NCBI RefSeq assembly: GCF_027943255.1 | Contig: NC_072893.1 | Span: 39,764,001-39,828,000 of the forward strand | Direction of reading: 5' to 3' | Source of the DNA: Anastrepha obliqua | Lineage: Eukaryota; Arthropoda; Insecta; Diptera; Tephritidae | Length of the DNA stretch: 64,000 bases | Shown here: piece after piece, positions 1-10,760 of the stretch | Position numbering within the stretch: the stretch's first letter is position 1 | Layout of the letters: each line of letters starts with the position of its first letter | The notes under the pieces: model-generated | What the model was told of the DNA's origin: nothing | Seen by the model: the letters and a program-made list of their open reading frames with translations, nothing else | Database searches by the model: none | Made by a program: the position numbers and the translations under genes

Positions 1-460
1 CACCCACAGTAGCAGCTTCTTGGCCGTTAGTCCTGGTTTAGCCACTGTTTGAGCTGTTTCATCACGCCTCGACCACGATTGCTGGCGCACAATATTGTCG
101 TTTGTGACCCATTTCTCATCCCCTGCAACTTAAGAAATGGGTAAATTCCAAGGCTTCAAGGCCAAGGCTTCGTAGATGGAAATTCAATCTATATTGTTTT
201 TTGACACAAAAACATCGAGCTTCTTTTTGAATCCAGCTTTTCCCAAGTTGTTTTAAACTATTTTGTGGTTGCTCTTTAGCGCGTGGGCGATTCTACGACT
301 ACTACCGTGCCGGTCTTCTTTGATTACGTCTGTGATTTTATCGACATTTTCAACGACGCTTCTGCCTGTGCGACTTACATCTTCAACATCAAAAACGGCT
401 GCACCGAATCGACGAAACCAAAATTCCACGTAATTAGCTGTTACAGTATCGGTAAAATAA
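1..460 (-). pseudogene. mariner transposase relic, cut by window start
   Basis: Read on the minus strand, about 453-215 gives a helix-turn-helix part (FWFRRFG, RTGRSVVENVDKI, then RRIAHALKSNHKIV and KAGFKKKLDV). About 118-1 gives the start of the catalytic domain (GDEKWVTNDNIVRQQSWSRR, then AQTVAKPGL). This order and spacing are those of a mariner DD34D transposase, with GDEKW carrying the first catalytic aspartate. An in-frame stop in the HTH part and a scrambled linker at about 120-215, containing a duplicated aaggc-type motif, show it is dead. The remaining catalytic part lies off the window. The mariner assignment is firm; the subfamily is not resolved. Confidence 0.82.
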
Positions 461-671
461 TGTATGTTTTTTTCTCCAAACTAATATATGAAAAAATAAC
501 TTGTAGCCAGCGACTCCAGAAAGTCCTCGAATACCGAGCTTCGAGCGAATTTGATAGTTTTTTGTTAATTAAAAAGAGAATCATTAGATTCGTAATCAGG
601 CATATCAAAAACATTGGAATAACTCAACGTGAAAAAAGTAAACTAACTTCTGTTGCTATCTGCAAATTTTA

Positions 672-1605
672 GGTTAAGTTAGGCTAGGTTGACCTGCCTG
701 GCTAAGAGCTATCTTACATAGACCTATTGGTCCTTAGTGATACCAGATGGAGCTTCACCCTTACTACAAGGAAACTAGTAGGCTTCTTGTAATAAGCCTG
801 TGTCCTTTGCGAATCTAAGTAAGTCCAGAAGCTCTAACCCCAAGAGGCATTCTAATCTCTCATATTATAGAGCTCCTAAACATTGCATTCGGGTTCTAGC
901 TAATGCAGGTCAAGAACATAGAAGGTGTTCTAGCGTTTCCCTCTCTTCCAGTTCATTGCAAAATCTGCAGTTATCGTTGCTTGTAATTCCCATTTTGCAT
1001 GCGTGCATGCGGTAGTTCTGCTTTCTTTTCCAGACAGAGCTAGTACGAATCGGATGTATTTATCTGCATTCTGCGTGCATGATTTTCGCGGTTTTGCAAG
1101 TGGCTATGATAGATTATTCCACCTCCTGTCGATCCGTGTTTTCATGTCCGCAGCGATGTCATTGTATGCCGTATTTAAAGGTTTCAGTATGACGTTCGAA
1201 TTGTATTAAACAGAGTTTTGGCAATCTCATCTACATTTTCGTTTCCTACAATGCTATTATGTCCGGGTACCCAATAGATTTGTAACCGTCTGTCTGCGGC
1301 TAGTCTCTCTATGGCTTCCCTGGTTCTAAGAACGTTTTTACATGAAATTTCATATGCGTTTATTGCCTTTATTGCCGCTTGATTGTCAACGTATATATAT
1401 GTTGGAGTTGATCGATGTATTTGCTGGTGCCATTTCTGCAGCCTTTCCTACCGCAAAGACTTCTGCTTGAAAAATACTGCAGTGGTCAGGGAGCTTAATT
1501 AGCCGCCTGATGTTTAGCTCTGCGCAACAAATTTCTGCACCTACTCTGTCCATCATTTTCGAGCCGTCAGTAAATATATTCCTCCTGTGATAAAACAAAC
1601 AGTCG
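672..1605 (-). mobile_element. LINE 3' part: RNase H domain and tail
   Basis: The minus strand encodes a retrotransposon RNase H domain. IFTDGSKM (first catalytic Asp) is followed by CSIFQAEVFAV (catalytic Glu), a DNQAAIKAI block and YWVPGHNSIVGNE, the usual order of D, E, D and H/D motifs. Below this the frame decays into a Cys-rich terminal part. The element ends near 672 in a CCTAACTTAACCTAA-like tail typical of such LINEs. It is the downstream half of the LINE whose RT end lies at 2,640-2,247; the two halves are separated by an RTE tail. Several stops and frameshifts are present. Confidence 0.8.
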
Positions 1606-1607
1606 AC

Positions 1608-2240
1608 GCACTTGCGTCACTGTAGACAGTTATGATTTACGATAACAATGTCAGCCTGGAAATCCAACGTAGAATCTCTCTTGCCAACAAGTGCTATCAT
1701 ACTTTGGACTAAGAAGGCAAATGTGTAGTAAAGTCCTCTCTCGACGAACAAAACTAACACTCTACAAGGCAAGGCTCACATCAGGCCCGTCCTAACGTAT
1801 AGCGCGGAAGCTTGAACGATGACAATATCCGATGAAGCGTCGCTTGGAGTGTTTGAGAAAATGATTCTGCTGAAGATTCTTGGACCTGTGCGCGTTGGTC
1901 ACGGCGAATATCGTAGGCGATGGAACAATGAGCTGTTTGAGCTTTACGACGACATAGACATATCGCAGCGAATAAAGATCCAGCGGCTACGCTGGCTGGG
2001 TCATGTCGTCCGAATGGATACAAACGCTCCGGCTCTGAAAGTATGCGATGCAGTACCAGCTGGTGTTAGTAGAGGAAGAGGAAGACCTCCACTGCGTTCA
2101 GGTGGAGAAGGACTTGGCTTCTCTTAGTGTGTCCAACTGTCGCCGGTTAGCAGGAGAAAAAAACGACTAGCGCGCTTTGTTAAACTCGGCCAAAATCGCG
2201 TAAATGGTTATCGCGCCAACTAAGAAGAACAAGAAGAAAT
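1608..2240 (+). mobile_element. RTE-type LINE 3' fragment inserted in another LINE
   Basis: The plus strand reads through the conserved end of an RTE-type ORF2: RRISLANKCYHTL, then (frameshifted) VFEKMILLKILGPVRVGHGEYRRRW, IDISQRIKIQRLRWLGHVVRMDTNAPALKV and RGRGRPPLR, then a broken terminal NWRR-like block. It ends in a short A/G-rich tail (aagaagaacaagaagaa). It separates the RNase H part (below 1,605) from the RT part (above 2,247) of a minus-strand LINE, so it inserted into that LINE. Related tails occur at 8.8, 10.5 and 57.0 kb. Confidence 0.85.
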
Positions 2241-2246
2241 TCTTCC

Positions 2247-2640
2247 GTTGCGTTAAGTCTATCTACCTTCTGCCGCAATGTCAATCGGTGGTAGGTTGAG
2301 TATTCTTTCAAGTGCTGCCGTAGAAGTGGTTTTAATTGCCCCTGTCGTGCAGAGTGCACCAACACTTTGCTTTGTCGTTTTTCTTAATACAGTCCACCAC
2401 ACTAGAGTACCATAGAATGCCTTATTGGCTTTACTACAGCTGAGTAGCACAATACATTATTGAATGAGATAGACACCATGTAACGCCCAGCATCCTTTTA
2501 CATGCATAAAGTGCGTTGCTTGCCGTTTTCTTCCTCTCCGGTATATTGTGCTTCCATGATAGTTTGCTATCTATAATCACTATAAGGTACTTTGCTTGGA
2601 AGTAGCGCAGACACACTCAATTTAGCGAAGTCCGCAACCA
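2247..2640 (-). mobile_element. LINE reverse transcriptase C-terminal part
   Basis: The minus strand gives KYLIVIIDSKLSWKHNI (normally YLGV.ID..L.W), KKTASNALYACKRMLGVTW, then a frameshifted LVWWTVLRKTTK and LERILNLPPIDIAAEGR. These are the thumb and connector blocks that follow the RT palm in LINEs with a downstream RNase H. The frame is interrupted by stops. It continues below 1,605 after the RTE insertion. Confidence 0.8.
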
Positions 2641-2882
2641 TCTGTGTGATCCTTCTGCCAGAAAAATGTGAGACACAGATGGCGCTCGAAGCAGTAAGAA
2701 GGCGTTGTTCCGAAGCAACGACAGGTGGGCATTCCCACTACTTAGGACTGATAGCGGCAGACTAATCACCTACCCTGTCAGAACTCATAACGCAAGACAG
2801 AGCCTTCTCGAGGCCCTATGCTCCCGAGAGGAGTGAAAAAGTAAAAAAAAAAAACAAAAAACAAAAAACAAAAAAGAAACAA
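2641..2882 (+). mobile_element. LINE 3' end with A-rich tail
   Basis: The sequence carries the phrase caagacagagccttct, then ggccctatgctcccgagagg and agtgaaaaagt before a long (A/CAAA) tail at 2,838-2,882. The same ending (agagccttgttcagaccct, atgctcccaagtggagtgaa) follows the RTE-type ORF at 60.27-60.32 kb, so this is probably the 3' end of a related RTE element. Little coding sequence can be read. Confidence 0.45.
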
Positions 2883-4235
2883 TTGCATGGCCTTTAAGAG
2901 TCAGTTCTACGCCGTTTAGCTTTCGCGAGTGCTAATTCTACAAGTTTTACTAACCGAAAATTTTAGAGCCTCATCTAAGAGCATATCGCCAAAAACAAGT
3001 GAAGACAAAAATAACTATTTCTTATTTAGCACAGAAACTTGAGCTCTTACTCCCACATCAAATAATACTCTGAGAAAACAACGCAGCAGCTACGTAGGTA
3101 AGACAGCCAGATATCCATTCTGTTGCTGTCATCGACACGCTGTTACACTCATCAATCAGTGTCTACCTTTGTGTTTCCAGGCAAAGTGCAATCTCTATTC
3201 TAGTGCCATGTAACGCGCATCCTCTTTCCACAAATGCATATTTAAACTTCAGTTTGTTATCTTTGCCCGCCTGTAAATCTTGAAAGTCGCCTAACAACCA
3301 AACGCCAAAAACTTAAAACTTTCCTGCAACTACTTTCGCCTAATTTTGTTTACCTTGGCAAAGTTTTCTACAATATTAATTTAAACGCCGACACAATAGT
3401 TGCGCAGCGTGTTGTTGTTTTTACTGTTGCATCTACAAGCATAGTTGATACTGTCGGTGGCACATCTTCGTTGATAATAACGCTCTACCCGTCAAGACGC
3501 GTGTGCAACATTAATCACATCAAATGTAGGGAAGTTGTTGGACGAGTTCTTGCTGGTACCCATTTACGTATGTATGTATTGTATACAAGTATGTATATAT
3601 TTATGTATGTGTGTATGTGTGTAGTTGTAGATTGTAACAAGGGCATGCTACCAGGTGAAAGCGAAATTCTGCCATAGTTAAACTTTATAAAGTTGTTAGG
3701 GAGATGCATAACTTATGCCCCCGACCCTCGAAGAGATGCGTAAGAATTTGTAAATGCATTGGAAAATTAAATGCACTGAGCAATTGGCGAGTTCAAATGA
3801 AAGTGAAGCATAACTTTGCAGCGCGCGTAAGTCCGTATGTGCATACAGAGACGGCGTATGTATGGACACATGTATGTATGTTGGGGTGTATGTGTGCACT
3901 CACTCTTTTTGCTGCCTGTTGCTTTGGCAGCAAATCAGATTGCACAAAAGTTTAATTCAATTTGGCGCTGTTTTTGATGAACCAGCTGCAATCCGAAATT
4001 TCTCTGTGCATTGTAAATTCAATTAAAAAGGATTTGAACTTCTTAGCATTACTTAGAATGGCCGGCTAATTTGTATGTGAGTGTGCGTTTCCTAGTTCAC
4101 AATTTCCAAAAACATGTTTACATCATTTCTTGGATATTGTTTTGATTTTGTATACGGAATGCTAAATGTGAAGCGCAAACGTAATTAATTCTAATGAGCT
4201 CTATGATTTGTAAACTTACCATCAATAAAGATCAG
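2883..4235. other. no gene seen; microsatellite-bearing intergenic DNA
   Basis: AT-rich single-copy-looking DNA. TATG/TGTA-type microsatellite patches lie at about 3,565-3,625 and 3,840-3,895. The short ORFs here are built from those repeats and have no recognisable domain. Confidence 0.5.
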
Positions 4236-4249
4236 CTTCTCTTAACTAG

Positions 4250-4590
4250 ATTTTTTTTAGGCGTCGATGGACGAGCGAGAATGGAGAGTAAAATTTCAAG
4301 GCCATGCAACGTTTTGGGCATTTTCGTTCCGCCAGAGAGGAAAAAGATGTAACGTAGAGGAAAAGGAGAGAGAGAGCTATACCTTATATATATCTTAAAT
4401 ACACTTTAATCTATTTTTCCGGAGGTTTTCCTTGTGGTTGCTAATTTCTAATGAGAAATAACACTGCCTAGTTTTTGGCGCTTGTTTGTTGGCAGAAACT
4501 TGTAGGAAATATATTTTTGGTGCCTACTTTTTGGCGTTATATTTACTTGGTGCCTACTGTTTGGGGCGTTTTTTGATTCCAATTTTGTTT
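4250..4590 (+). repeat. dispersed repeat, copy 1 (partner at 37.34 kb)
   Basis: Starting at ttaggcgtcgatggacgagc, this stretch matches 37,350-37,640 in the same orientation with small indels (shared: ggagagtaaaatttcaagg-type, gcaacgttttggg, gagaaataacactgc, cttgtaggaaatatattttt). It contains a degenerate internal repeat of the form ttggtgcctactttttggcg. The copy is truncated at both ends relative to the 37-kb copy and has no coding potential. Confidence 0.85.
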
Positions 4591-4703
4591 CTAGTGAACT
4601 TTGCTCTCACGAGCACATCAACCAGCTGGGCAGAGATACTTTTTCCATTAAGGGAACGTTTCAGGTGCATGTCTTCAAATCATAGTGCTTAGTTCGTTTG
4701 CAG

Positions 4704-5868
4704 ACAGCGGAATAAAACCTAAGGTTGCTCATTGGCTTTACACTGTTGTCGTCAGACCCATTCTTCTATATGGAAACGTTGTCTGGTGGTGTGCTATGCA
4801 GAAAAAACCTATTCTAATTCATTAATAGGGTGCAGAAATCAGCGGAATTAGCAATGCCACGCCATCCATGGCTTTGGACATCATTCTACATCTGCCACCC
4901 CTAGATCTCTTCTGCAAATACTCAGCGGTCTGCTCCGCTTTAAGGCTCAAAGCGAGCTCATAATGGAGGACTGTCACACATGGACATTCAACCATCTTAG
5001 ACTCCTACACGGATATACCCAGTGACTGTGACTATCACCCTCCCATTCTTCGCTTCGAAAGGAATTTCCTAATGCAAATCCCTTCTAGACTGGAAGGGCT
5101 TGAAGAAGATCCAACACCCAACACACCCGTTAAGATCTACACGGACGGATCTAAAATAGACACCGTTGTAGGATCAGGGTTATTTTGCGAAGAGCTTTCT
5201 ATTAGTGAATCCTTCAAACTACCGGATCTCTGTAGTGTTTTTCAAGCGGAAATAAACGCTACTCATGAAGCTCTTAAATGACTAAAGATAAACAGAATAT
5301 CATCAACGGATATCTGCATTCTATCAGACAGCCAAGCTGCCCTACGAACCCTGGATGCGTTCCAAACAACATCAAGGAGTGTCTTACGTTGTCGCCAATC
5401 TCTAAATGAGATGCCCAAGCAATATCGTATTATCTTAAGCTGGGCCACAGAGATATACCAGGGAACTGTAGGGCAGACCAACTTGCAAGAGAAGGTACCG
5501 GTATGCCAGGCATAAGTAATTTTATGGAGATACCTCTCGCAACTTGTAAGCTTCTCATTAAGGATGCATGATTTCTGTCGTAGCTGCAGAAATAAGGAGG
5601 AGTTGGAAACAATTCAACACATTTTTTGAACATGCCCGGCTTTAGCCAGACGCAGGAACCAACTTTTAAAATTCTACTTCTTAACGAATATAGATAATCT
5701 ATGCACTTTAGGTATCAACAACCTTTTACGCTTTGTCAAAAGCTCGGGATGGTTCAATATGGAGAGGGAAATGTAGCCCAGGCCTCGCGGCTCACAACGG
5801 ACCCATTTCGTAGTCTAAGTGGCATCGTTGTCTCTATGTGCGATGCGGCTGCCAAACCTAATCTAACC
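4704..5868 (+). mobile_element. 5'-truncated LINE with RNase H, flanked by 14-bp TSD
   Basis: The plus strand reads, with frameshifts, VVVRPILLYGNVVWW (RT thumb), LPPLDLFCKYSA, then an RNase H domain: IYTDGSKI, CSVFQAEINATHEALK, ICILSDSQAALRTLD and a Cys-rich end (CRSCRNKEELETIQHIF..CPALARRR). The element stops in aacctaatctaacc. The 14-bp sequence tagttcgtttgcag occurs at 4,690-4,703 and again at 5,869-5,882, directly abutting both ends: a target-site duplication from target-primed reverse transcription. Internal stops show it is inactive. Confidence 0.9.
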
Positions 5869-5882
5869 TAGTTCGTTTGCAG

Positions 5883-6745
5883 GGGTCATCATCAGTATGA
5901 GAGTTCGCATCCGAGGTTTCGTTTTGTGTTTAATTCGGGAAGGAATTTTACGTGGCGGGTTCCAAACCAAGCGCACAACCAAATATTCCACGTTGATTCG
6001 CCTTCTCGCAGTAGCTCCCTCTCAAACGTATGCTCGGGAGCTATCCAGAAGATATTGGAGCGAATCCAGAAAGCACAAGAATCGTCCTGGCCTTTCCAAA
6101 GTGAATACTTACACATACCTACACATACTTATAAATACTGCCATCAGTATTCTCAACTGAAACTCACTTCGTTCGCACAACTCAATTAAATTTTTAATTT
6201 ATTTTACATTTACAGTTGTTTTGACGTCTAATGCTGTGCAATTAACAATTGGCATCTTTGACAAGAGCCAGTAACGACAGCCACTGTCATTAAAAATACA
6301 CACACTAATACACACGCACCACTCAAATAAGTAAATACGTGTGCGCGCTGACAAAAGCTCTCACTTTCGTGATCCCATCTAAGCGCCAACAGCAGTTGCC
6401 ACACGGATTTGCATAGATTTCATGCCTGCAGCTAGCTTCCCCTTGGAGGTTATTGTTATTGTTATTGTTGCTTCAGTCACCAAATTTACGTACTTAGTTT
6501 ACCTAATAAACCAAAGTGCCTGTTTTTGTTGTTGCTGTTAGTTTTGGTTGTTTCTGCCGATATTTGTGTTCTCGTCACTCGCTCAATTGAAACTATTTAC
6601 TTACAACTCAATGTAAAAGTAATTGCATACAGTAGTGGTCACACACTTAAGGACACTTAATAATAAAAACAACCGCTAAAATTAATTTGTACCTTCTGGC
6701 AGTTGCATTGTCTAGAAAAAACTTTTTCGCTTGAATTTATTTCTT
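5883..6745. other. no gene seen
   Basis: AT-rich DNA with no recognisable domain. The short overlapping ORFs at 5.9-6.2 kb have no family features and no splice or promoter support. Confidence 0.4.
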
Positions 6746-6749
6746 CTTT

Positions 6750-7640
6750 AATTGGACCCTAACTTAACTTGACCGAGTAGGAATTGTTCGCTCCTTGGTG
6801 AGCCTCACTTTGTAGGTGATGTAGAGGGAACCTCGGGAGGCACCGAGGTCTACAGATCCACGGTCCTTTGCGACCAGGGAGCATAGCTGATCTCCAAGCT
6901 GCCGGGGGTGTCAGCAGGTTGCGGATAGCCGGAAGGCCTGTAGTAGCAAGTTAGTTATGAATAAGTCTTGACAAATAAGCAACCCGCGGCAAGGAGCGGC
7001 AGAAGATTAGGTATAAATCCTAGTAGCTGCGTTGATACCTCTGCGACAAGGCGACTAAACACCGTCTTTAAATAGATGCCCTTCGCTAGGGCGCTATGAT
7101 AAAAAAAAAGGAGCCTCGGACTCAAAATGAGCAGTTATCCTGGTTAGCGTCTGTTCTCCATAGTAGGAACGGCTGATTACAACTTGTAAGCGTGGCCTAC
7201 GGATCATCAGGATTGATACCAGTACCTGGTCATGGCATACTAGTTTGGAAGCAGAAAGCGATCGGGCTGGAGCAGTGGATCTCTGTAATGTGAGCGAGCG
7301 GAGTGAAATCTAGTTGAAATGACTTACAGAAGGGTTTGATGCTCCTTCGCCCTATTAAAACTTGGCAGGTCTCACAGAGCGCTCAAAGCGCGTAGTCTTC
7401 AGTGACCATGTAGGTTGGGTTGAGATGACTCCCAATTACTCGACTTGAAATCTGGCTCTGAATACTGGTGCCCATAATTACCAGTATCAACCCTAGTATG
7501 GCGTCCCTATTTCATAGATAACCATAGGACTAGCAGAAACTACATGCACGCGTTTAAATAGCGGTTATGAGTTTGGGCCCATGTAGAATGGACAAACAAA
7601 TGTGAAATGAAACGAAAACATGAAATAAAAAAAAAACGGA
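6750..7640 (+). other. probable LINE 5' untranslated region
   Basis: This block is more GC-rich than its flanks and lacks long ORFs. It contains cctcgggaggcaccgaggtc, ggagcctcggactcaaaatg and a dispersed set of short GC-rich words, and leads straight into the basic ORF1-like frame that follows. By position and composition it is likely the 5' UTR of the same LINE; no homology could be tested. Confidence 0.4.
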
Positions 7641-8356
7641 GACTTAAATGCCGAAGCTGAAGAAGCCTTTAAAAGCGAAACATCGTTATAAGAAGATCCC
7701 CTCCACTGGCAACAGGAACAACCAAATAAAAAACGGATCGCACCACGCCGGCTCTTGCAGCGAAGGAATGCCGTACAAACAGATTGACAGCGCAAGCAAG
7801 TAATGTGCCAAGCGGCATTATTGGGACGCCAACATTCCACCTCGACAGCGATGTGGCCCGACAGCTACAGCAGAAAGCAACACCAAAAGGTACTCCGACG
7901 CCCGGTATATTATGTGAACTGGTAGAGCGTCTAGGAAAGAAAATCGGCGGATTACTGTCATACGTCGAACCGCAGAAAAATCTCCATGGTGGCATTAGAA
8001 AAATGAGTAGCATAATAAAACGCACACACACTAACGTATTCACACAGTTCGAAGCCGAAGAGCGAAGGGCCAGGCTAATATCGACACCGGTGCGAATGAT
8101 TCAAGCAGCACTACAAAAAAGTGTAAAAATATCCGCTAAACGAGCTAGAGATAGAGTTAGCACTAAAACTGTCGCAGTGCAGGCAGCAAAAAAATCTCCA
8201 TCTGCCAAAAAAAGGAAAGACCACAGCTACCCGCATGCGCTGATGCCTTCCGGGGCCAAGGAAGAATGGACGAAAGTTAAAAAAAAAAAGAATCATATGA
8301 GAGATAAAAATGGTGGCATATCTATTAGATCTATGAACTTGTCAAATTATATATGA
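7640..8356 (+). pseudogene. LINE ORF1 (gag-like) remnant
   Basis: A 190-codon open frame (7,784-8,356) encodes a Lys/Arg/Ala-rich protein. It has an N-terminal LDSDVARQLQQKA / ELVERLGKKIGGLL / FEAEERRAR helical region, then a strongly basic stretch (ARDRVSTKTVAVQAAKKSPS, KKRKD) and a EEWTKVKKKKNHMRDK segment. The EWT.V..KK pattern is common in the gag-like ORF1 of R1/LOA/Jockey-group LINEs. Upstream, 7,640-7,784 continues a related basic reading in other frames, so the start is broken. No CCHC knuckles are seen, so the frame is truncated. Confidence 0.5.
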
Positions 8357-8769
8357 TAAGCAGTTAGCTATAATCTGTTAAGAAAACATGTCTACCCAAC
8401 AGTCGAAGTCTAATTTCAGCCGGTCTGGCGTGGAAATATACCGACAGAAATGATCTAATTGTATTCGGTTACTTTGCTTTCACTATGCACAGTTACAATT
8501 TTTGAAGAAAAACTAATATATCTAGCTATACTAGGAATGCCAAATGCGGGATTTCGTAATTCAAAGTCGAATGTTTTGAGCTTCTTGAGCCGCATACAAG
8601 CGCCTTGACTCTAATTATTCTCATTCGAAGTGCTATCGAAAAATATTCATATTTGCGTTAACTTCTGTGAACTGAACAACTCCCCCTTACAAAAAGTGCT
8701 AGTTTCAACAAAGCCAGCAATGGAAGGGTAAAATCTTTTCACAGAAACCACCTTTCAAGACACTCCTTC
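8357..8769. other. no gene seen; possibly decayed LINE sequence
   Basis: Follows the ORF1 remnant without a recognisable boundary. No motif could be read on either strand. Confidence 0.3.
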
Positions 8770-9132
8770 TCTGGATCCCATTCTACGGTACAATAGTATA
8801 TATAAAAGATGACTACCGATGAAGTAATCCTTGTTCAGTGGAAGATTCATAAACCTTTACATTTCAGTGGTAGCGAATATTTTAGGCGATGAAACAATAA
8901 TCTGAATGAGCTTAACAGCAGGCCATACGAATCCATATAAGCACGCCAACCCTAAAAGTATTCGACACTGCATTGAATTGCAAAGGAAGAGGAAAGGCTT
9001 CGCTGCCTTGGAAAGACCTGGTCTTACAAGGAATTTTTAATTGGCTCCAATTCGTACAAGAAAGAAACAAGTGCTCTGTGTTGAAGTCGGTCAAAATTTG
9101 TTTACTCCACTAAGAGAAAGAATAAACCAGAA
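8770..9132 (+). mobile_element. decayed RTE-type LINE 3' fragment
   Basis: In scattered frames the plus strand gives TPTLKVFDTALN, CKGRGKASLPWKDLVLQG and NWLQFVQERNKCS, matching the end of the RTE ORF at 10.5 kb (APALKVFD, GRGRPPLRWK, NWRRLARK) block by block. It also ends in the same aagaagaa-type tail (aaccagaagaa). It is older than the 10.5-kb copy, judging by its many substitutions. Confidence 0.65.
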
Positions 9133-9263
9133 GAAATATGGCGAATAAAGCCCATGATACTGATTTACACTAACTGATTTACTGAAGTGAAAACGGCTTC
9201 GAAAGAAACGGCTTCGCAGTAATTAGTTAGCACCCACGTCATCTCTTTCACAAATTTTATGTA

Positions 9264-9538
9264 TAATTGGCGCTTACACTCGAGTTTGGTCGAGCTCCTC
9301 TTCCTATTTGTGCTGTGCGTCTTGATGTTGTTTCAGAAATGGAGGACCTCTGAAGGGCAGATGACCGTTTATGAGGAGCTTTTTCATGGCAGAAATACTC
9401 TCAGAAGTTCGCCACTATCTGCCGATTGCGCTATTAGAAAAAACTTTTTCTATCATTTGGTGATCCATACACGGGGATTCGAACCTGTGCATTCCCAACT
9501 AGTAGTCACACACCAACCCATTCGACTACGGTGACCGC
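9264..9538 (-). mobile_element. tRNA-derived SINE, copy 1
   Basis: Read on the minus strand from 9,538, the head has a pol III A-box-like tagtcgaatgggttgg and, about 40-50 bp on, a B-box ggttcgaatcccc (9,487-9,475 region; plus strand ggggattcgaacc). The body (tttttctaatagcg, ctcctcataa, gaggagctcgacc) and the 3' end (...gcgccaattat) match copies at 21.55 and 27.05 kb. All three full copies point the same way. Confidence 0.85.
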
Positions 9539-9559
9539 AAATTACCTACCCAAAAAATG

Positions 9560-10760
9560 AAAGAGTGTCACATCACAATTTTAAAGTACATCTCTACTTA
9601 GTCCTGCCAAAAGTTCTGTTACAAGTTAAGTCCTTTTTAGATATGAAATTATAGTACTTTTCTCTGTAAGGTCTTCAACAGTCCATGTTCTTCAATTTTG
9701 ACCACAAACTGTAGTCCAATGGATTCAGGTCAGACGGACAATCTTTTGCGGCTACGAGCACAAGAGTATTGTTTTGTAGCCACTGCTGGGTGACTTTTGT
9801 TTTATTGGCGGGAGCGGAATCTTGCTGGCAGATCCAACGATCTCCATTGAAGAGAGTACTGCTCAACTGCCTCACCACACTTTCTAAGGCATCCTCCTGA
9901 TACACTTTTGCCCCGGTCTCTACCTCTTTTTCGCAGAAATGAAGAGATGTAACGCCTTTACATGACGCTCCCCACTAAACCATTACGGAGGCTGGATGGT
10001 GCCAACGCTGAGCCCTTGAAACAACATTTTTTGCGTCTTTAGAAGTTTTACCATAGATTTTGTCGTTTTGCTTATTAAGAACTTCTTCAACATTTTCTCG
10101 TTTGTGATAAGAATATTTTCATGGCCGTTGACCGCGAGCTGCTTGCATCTGTCGAGTTCTATCTATCTTCAAGCGCGTTGCCAAAAGATGGCCAGTTGAG
10201 CGACGGAAGGCACTCATGTGGATATCATCTCTAATTAGACTTGACATGGATCTGGTCGATACATTAATTTCCCTAGACATGATTTTCTGCTTTCTAAGTG
10301 GATTTCTGCGAATTCTTTCCCGGACGGCTTTTATGGCTGCACTGGTTCGAACCACTCGGGGGCGACCACTAATGTTCTATCTGACACTTAAGACGTTTGA
10401 GAAAAGCGATCATCGTGCGGAAAACCAACACCTTCGAAATATTAAGTTTTCTCACATTTATGTAATGCAGTCACTGCTGGATCATGTCGTCCGAATGGAT
10501 ATAAACGCTCCGGCTTTGAAAGTATTTGATATGGTACCAGCTGGTGGTAGCAGAGGAAGAGGAAGGCCTCCTCTGCGTTGGAAAGAACAGGTGGAGAAGG
10601 ACTTGGCTTCACTTAGTGTATCCAACTGGCGCCGGTTAGCACGCAAAAAAAAAAGCGACTGGCGCGCTTTGTTAAACTCGGCCAAAATCGCGTAATCGGT
10701 TATCCGCGCAAATTAAGAAGAAGTCACTGCAATGCGCTTTTTCTTAGCTTCCCACTCCAT
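9560..10760 (-). pseudogene. maT-like Tc1/mariner transposase, split by an RTE tail
   Basis: Minus-strand reading starts at the ATG at 10,760 (MEWEAKKKRIAVTALHKCEK). It resumes after an inserted LINE tail with VVRTSAAIKAVRERIRRNP, KQKIMSREINVSTRSMSSLI (HTH), ENVEEVLNKQNDKIYGKTS, PASVMV.WG, VYQEDALESVVRQLS, RWICQQDSAPA (second catalytic Asp) and PLDYSLW (third Asp). The PSxSPDLNP box is shortened to PSDLNP. Several stops and frameshifts are present. Restoring the usual box length would give a D-D spacing near 37, hence 'maT-like'; that subfamily label is inference. Confidence 0.85.
10478..10721 (+). mobile_element. severely 5'-truncated RTE tail with 9-bp TSD
   Basis: Encodes the last ~65 residues of an RTE ORF2 without stops: HVVRMDINAPALKVFD, GGSRGRGRPPLRWKEQ, VEKDLASLSVSNWRRLARK, WRALLNSAKIA followed by taa. 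It ends in aattaagaaga. It is flanked by direct repeats agtcactgc at 10,469-10,477 and 10,722-10,730. Removing it restores the transposase codons around AVTA, so it hit the maT-like gene after that gene was in place. It is the youngest RTE tail in the window. Confidence 0.9.

Noticed and set aside
283..672. 129-codon plus-strand ORF near the window start
   Set aside because: Partly the complement of a mariner helix-turn-helix region readable on the minus strand; the rest is AT-rich without features.
1605..2260. ttgcgt as a TSD around the RTE tail
   Set aside because: The two occurrences are not adjacent to the element's ends (offset by several bases on each side).
7669..8043. Minus-strand ORFs over the LINE ORF1 remnant
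   Set aside because: They lie antisense to the basic ORF1 frame; their Phe/Cys/Ser-rich composition reflects Lys/Ala-rich codons read backwards.
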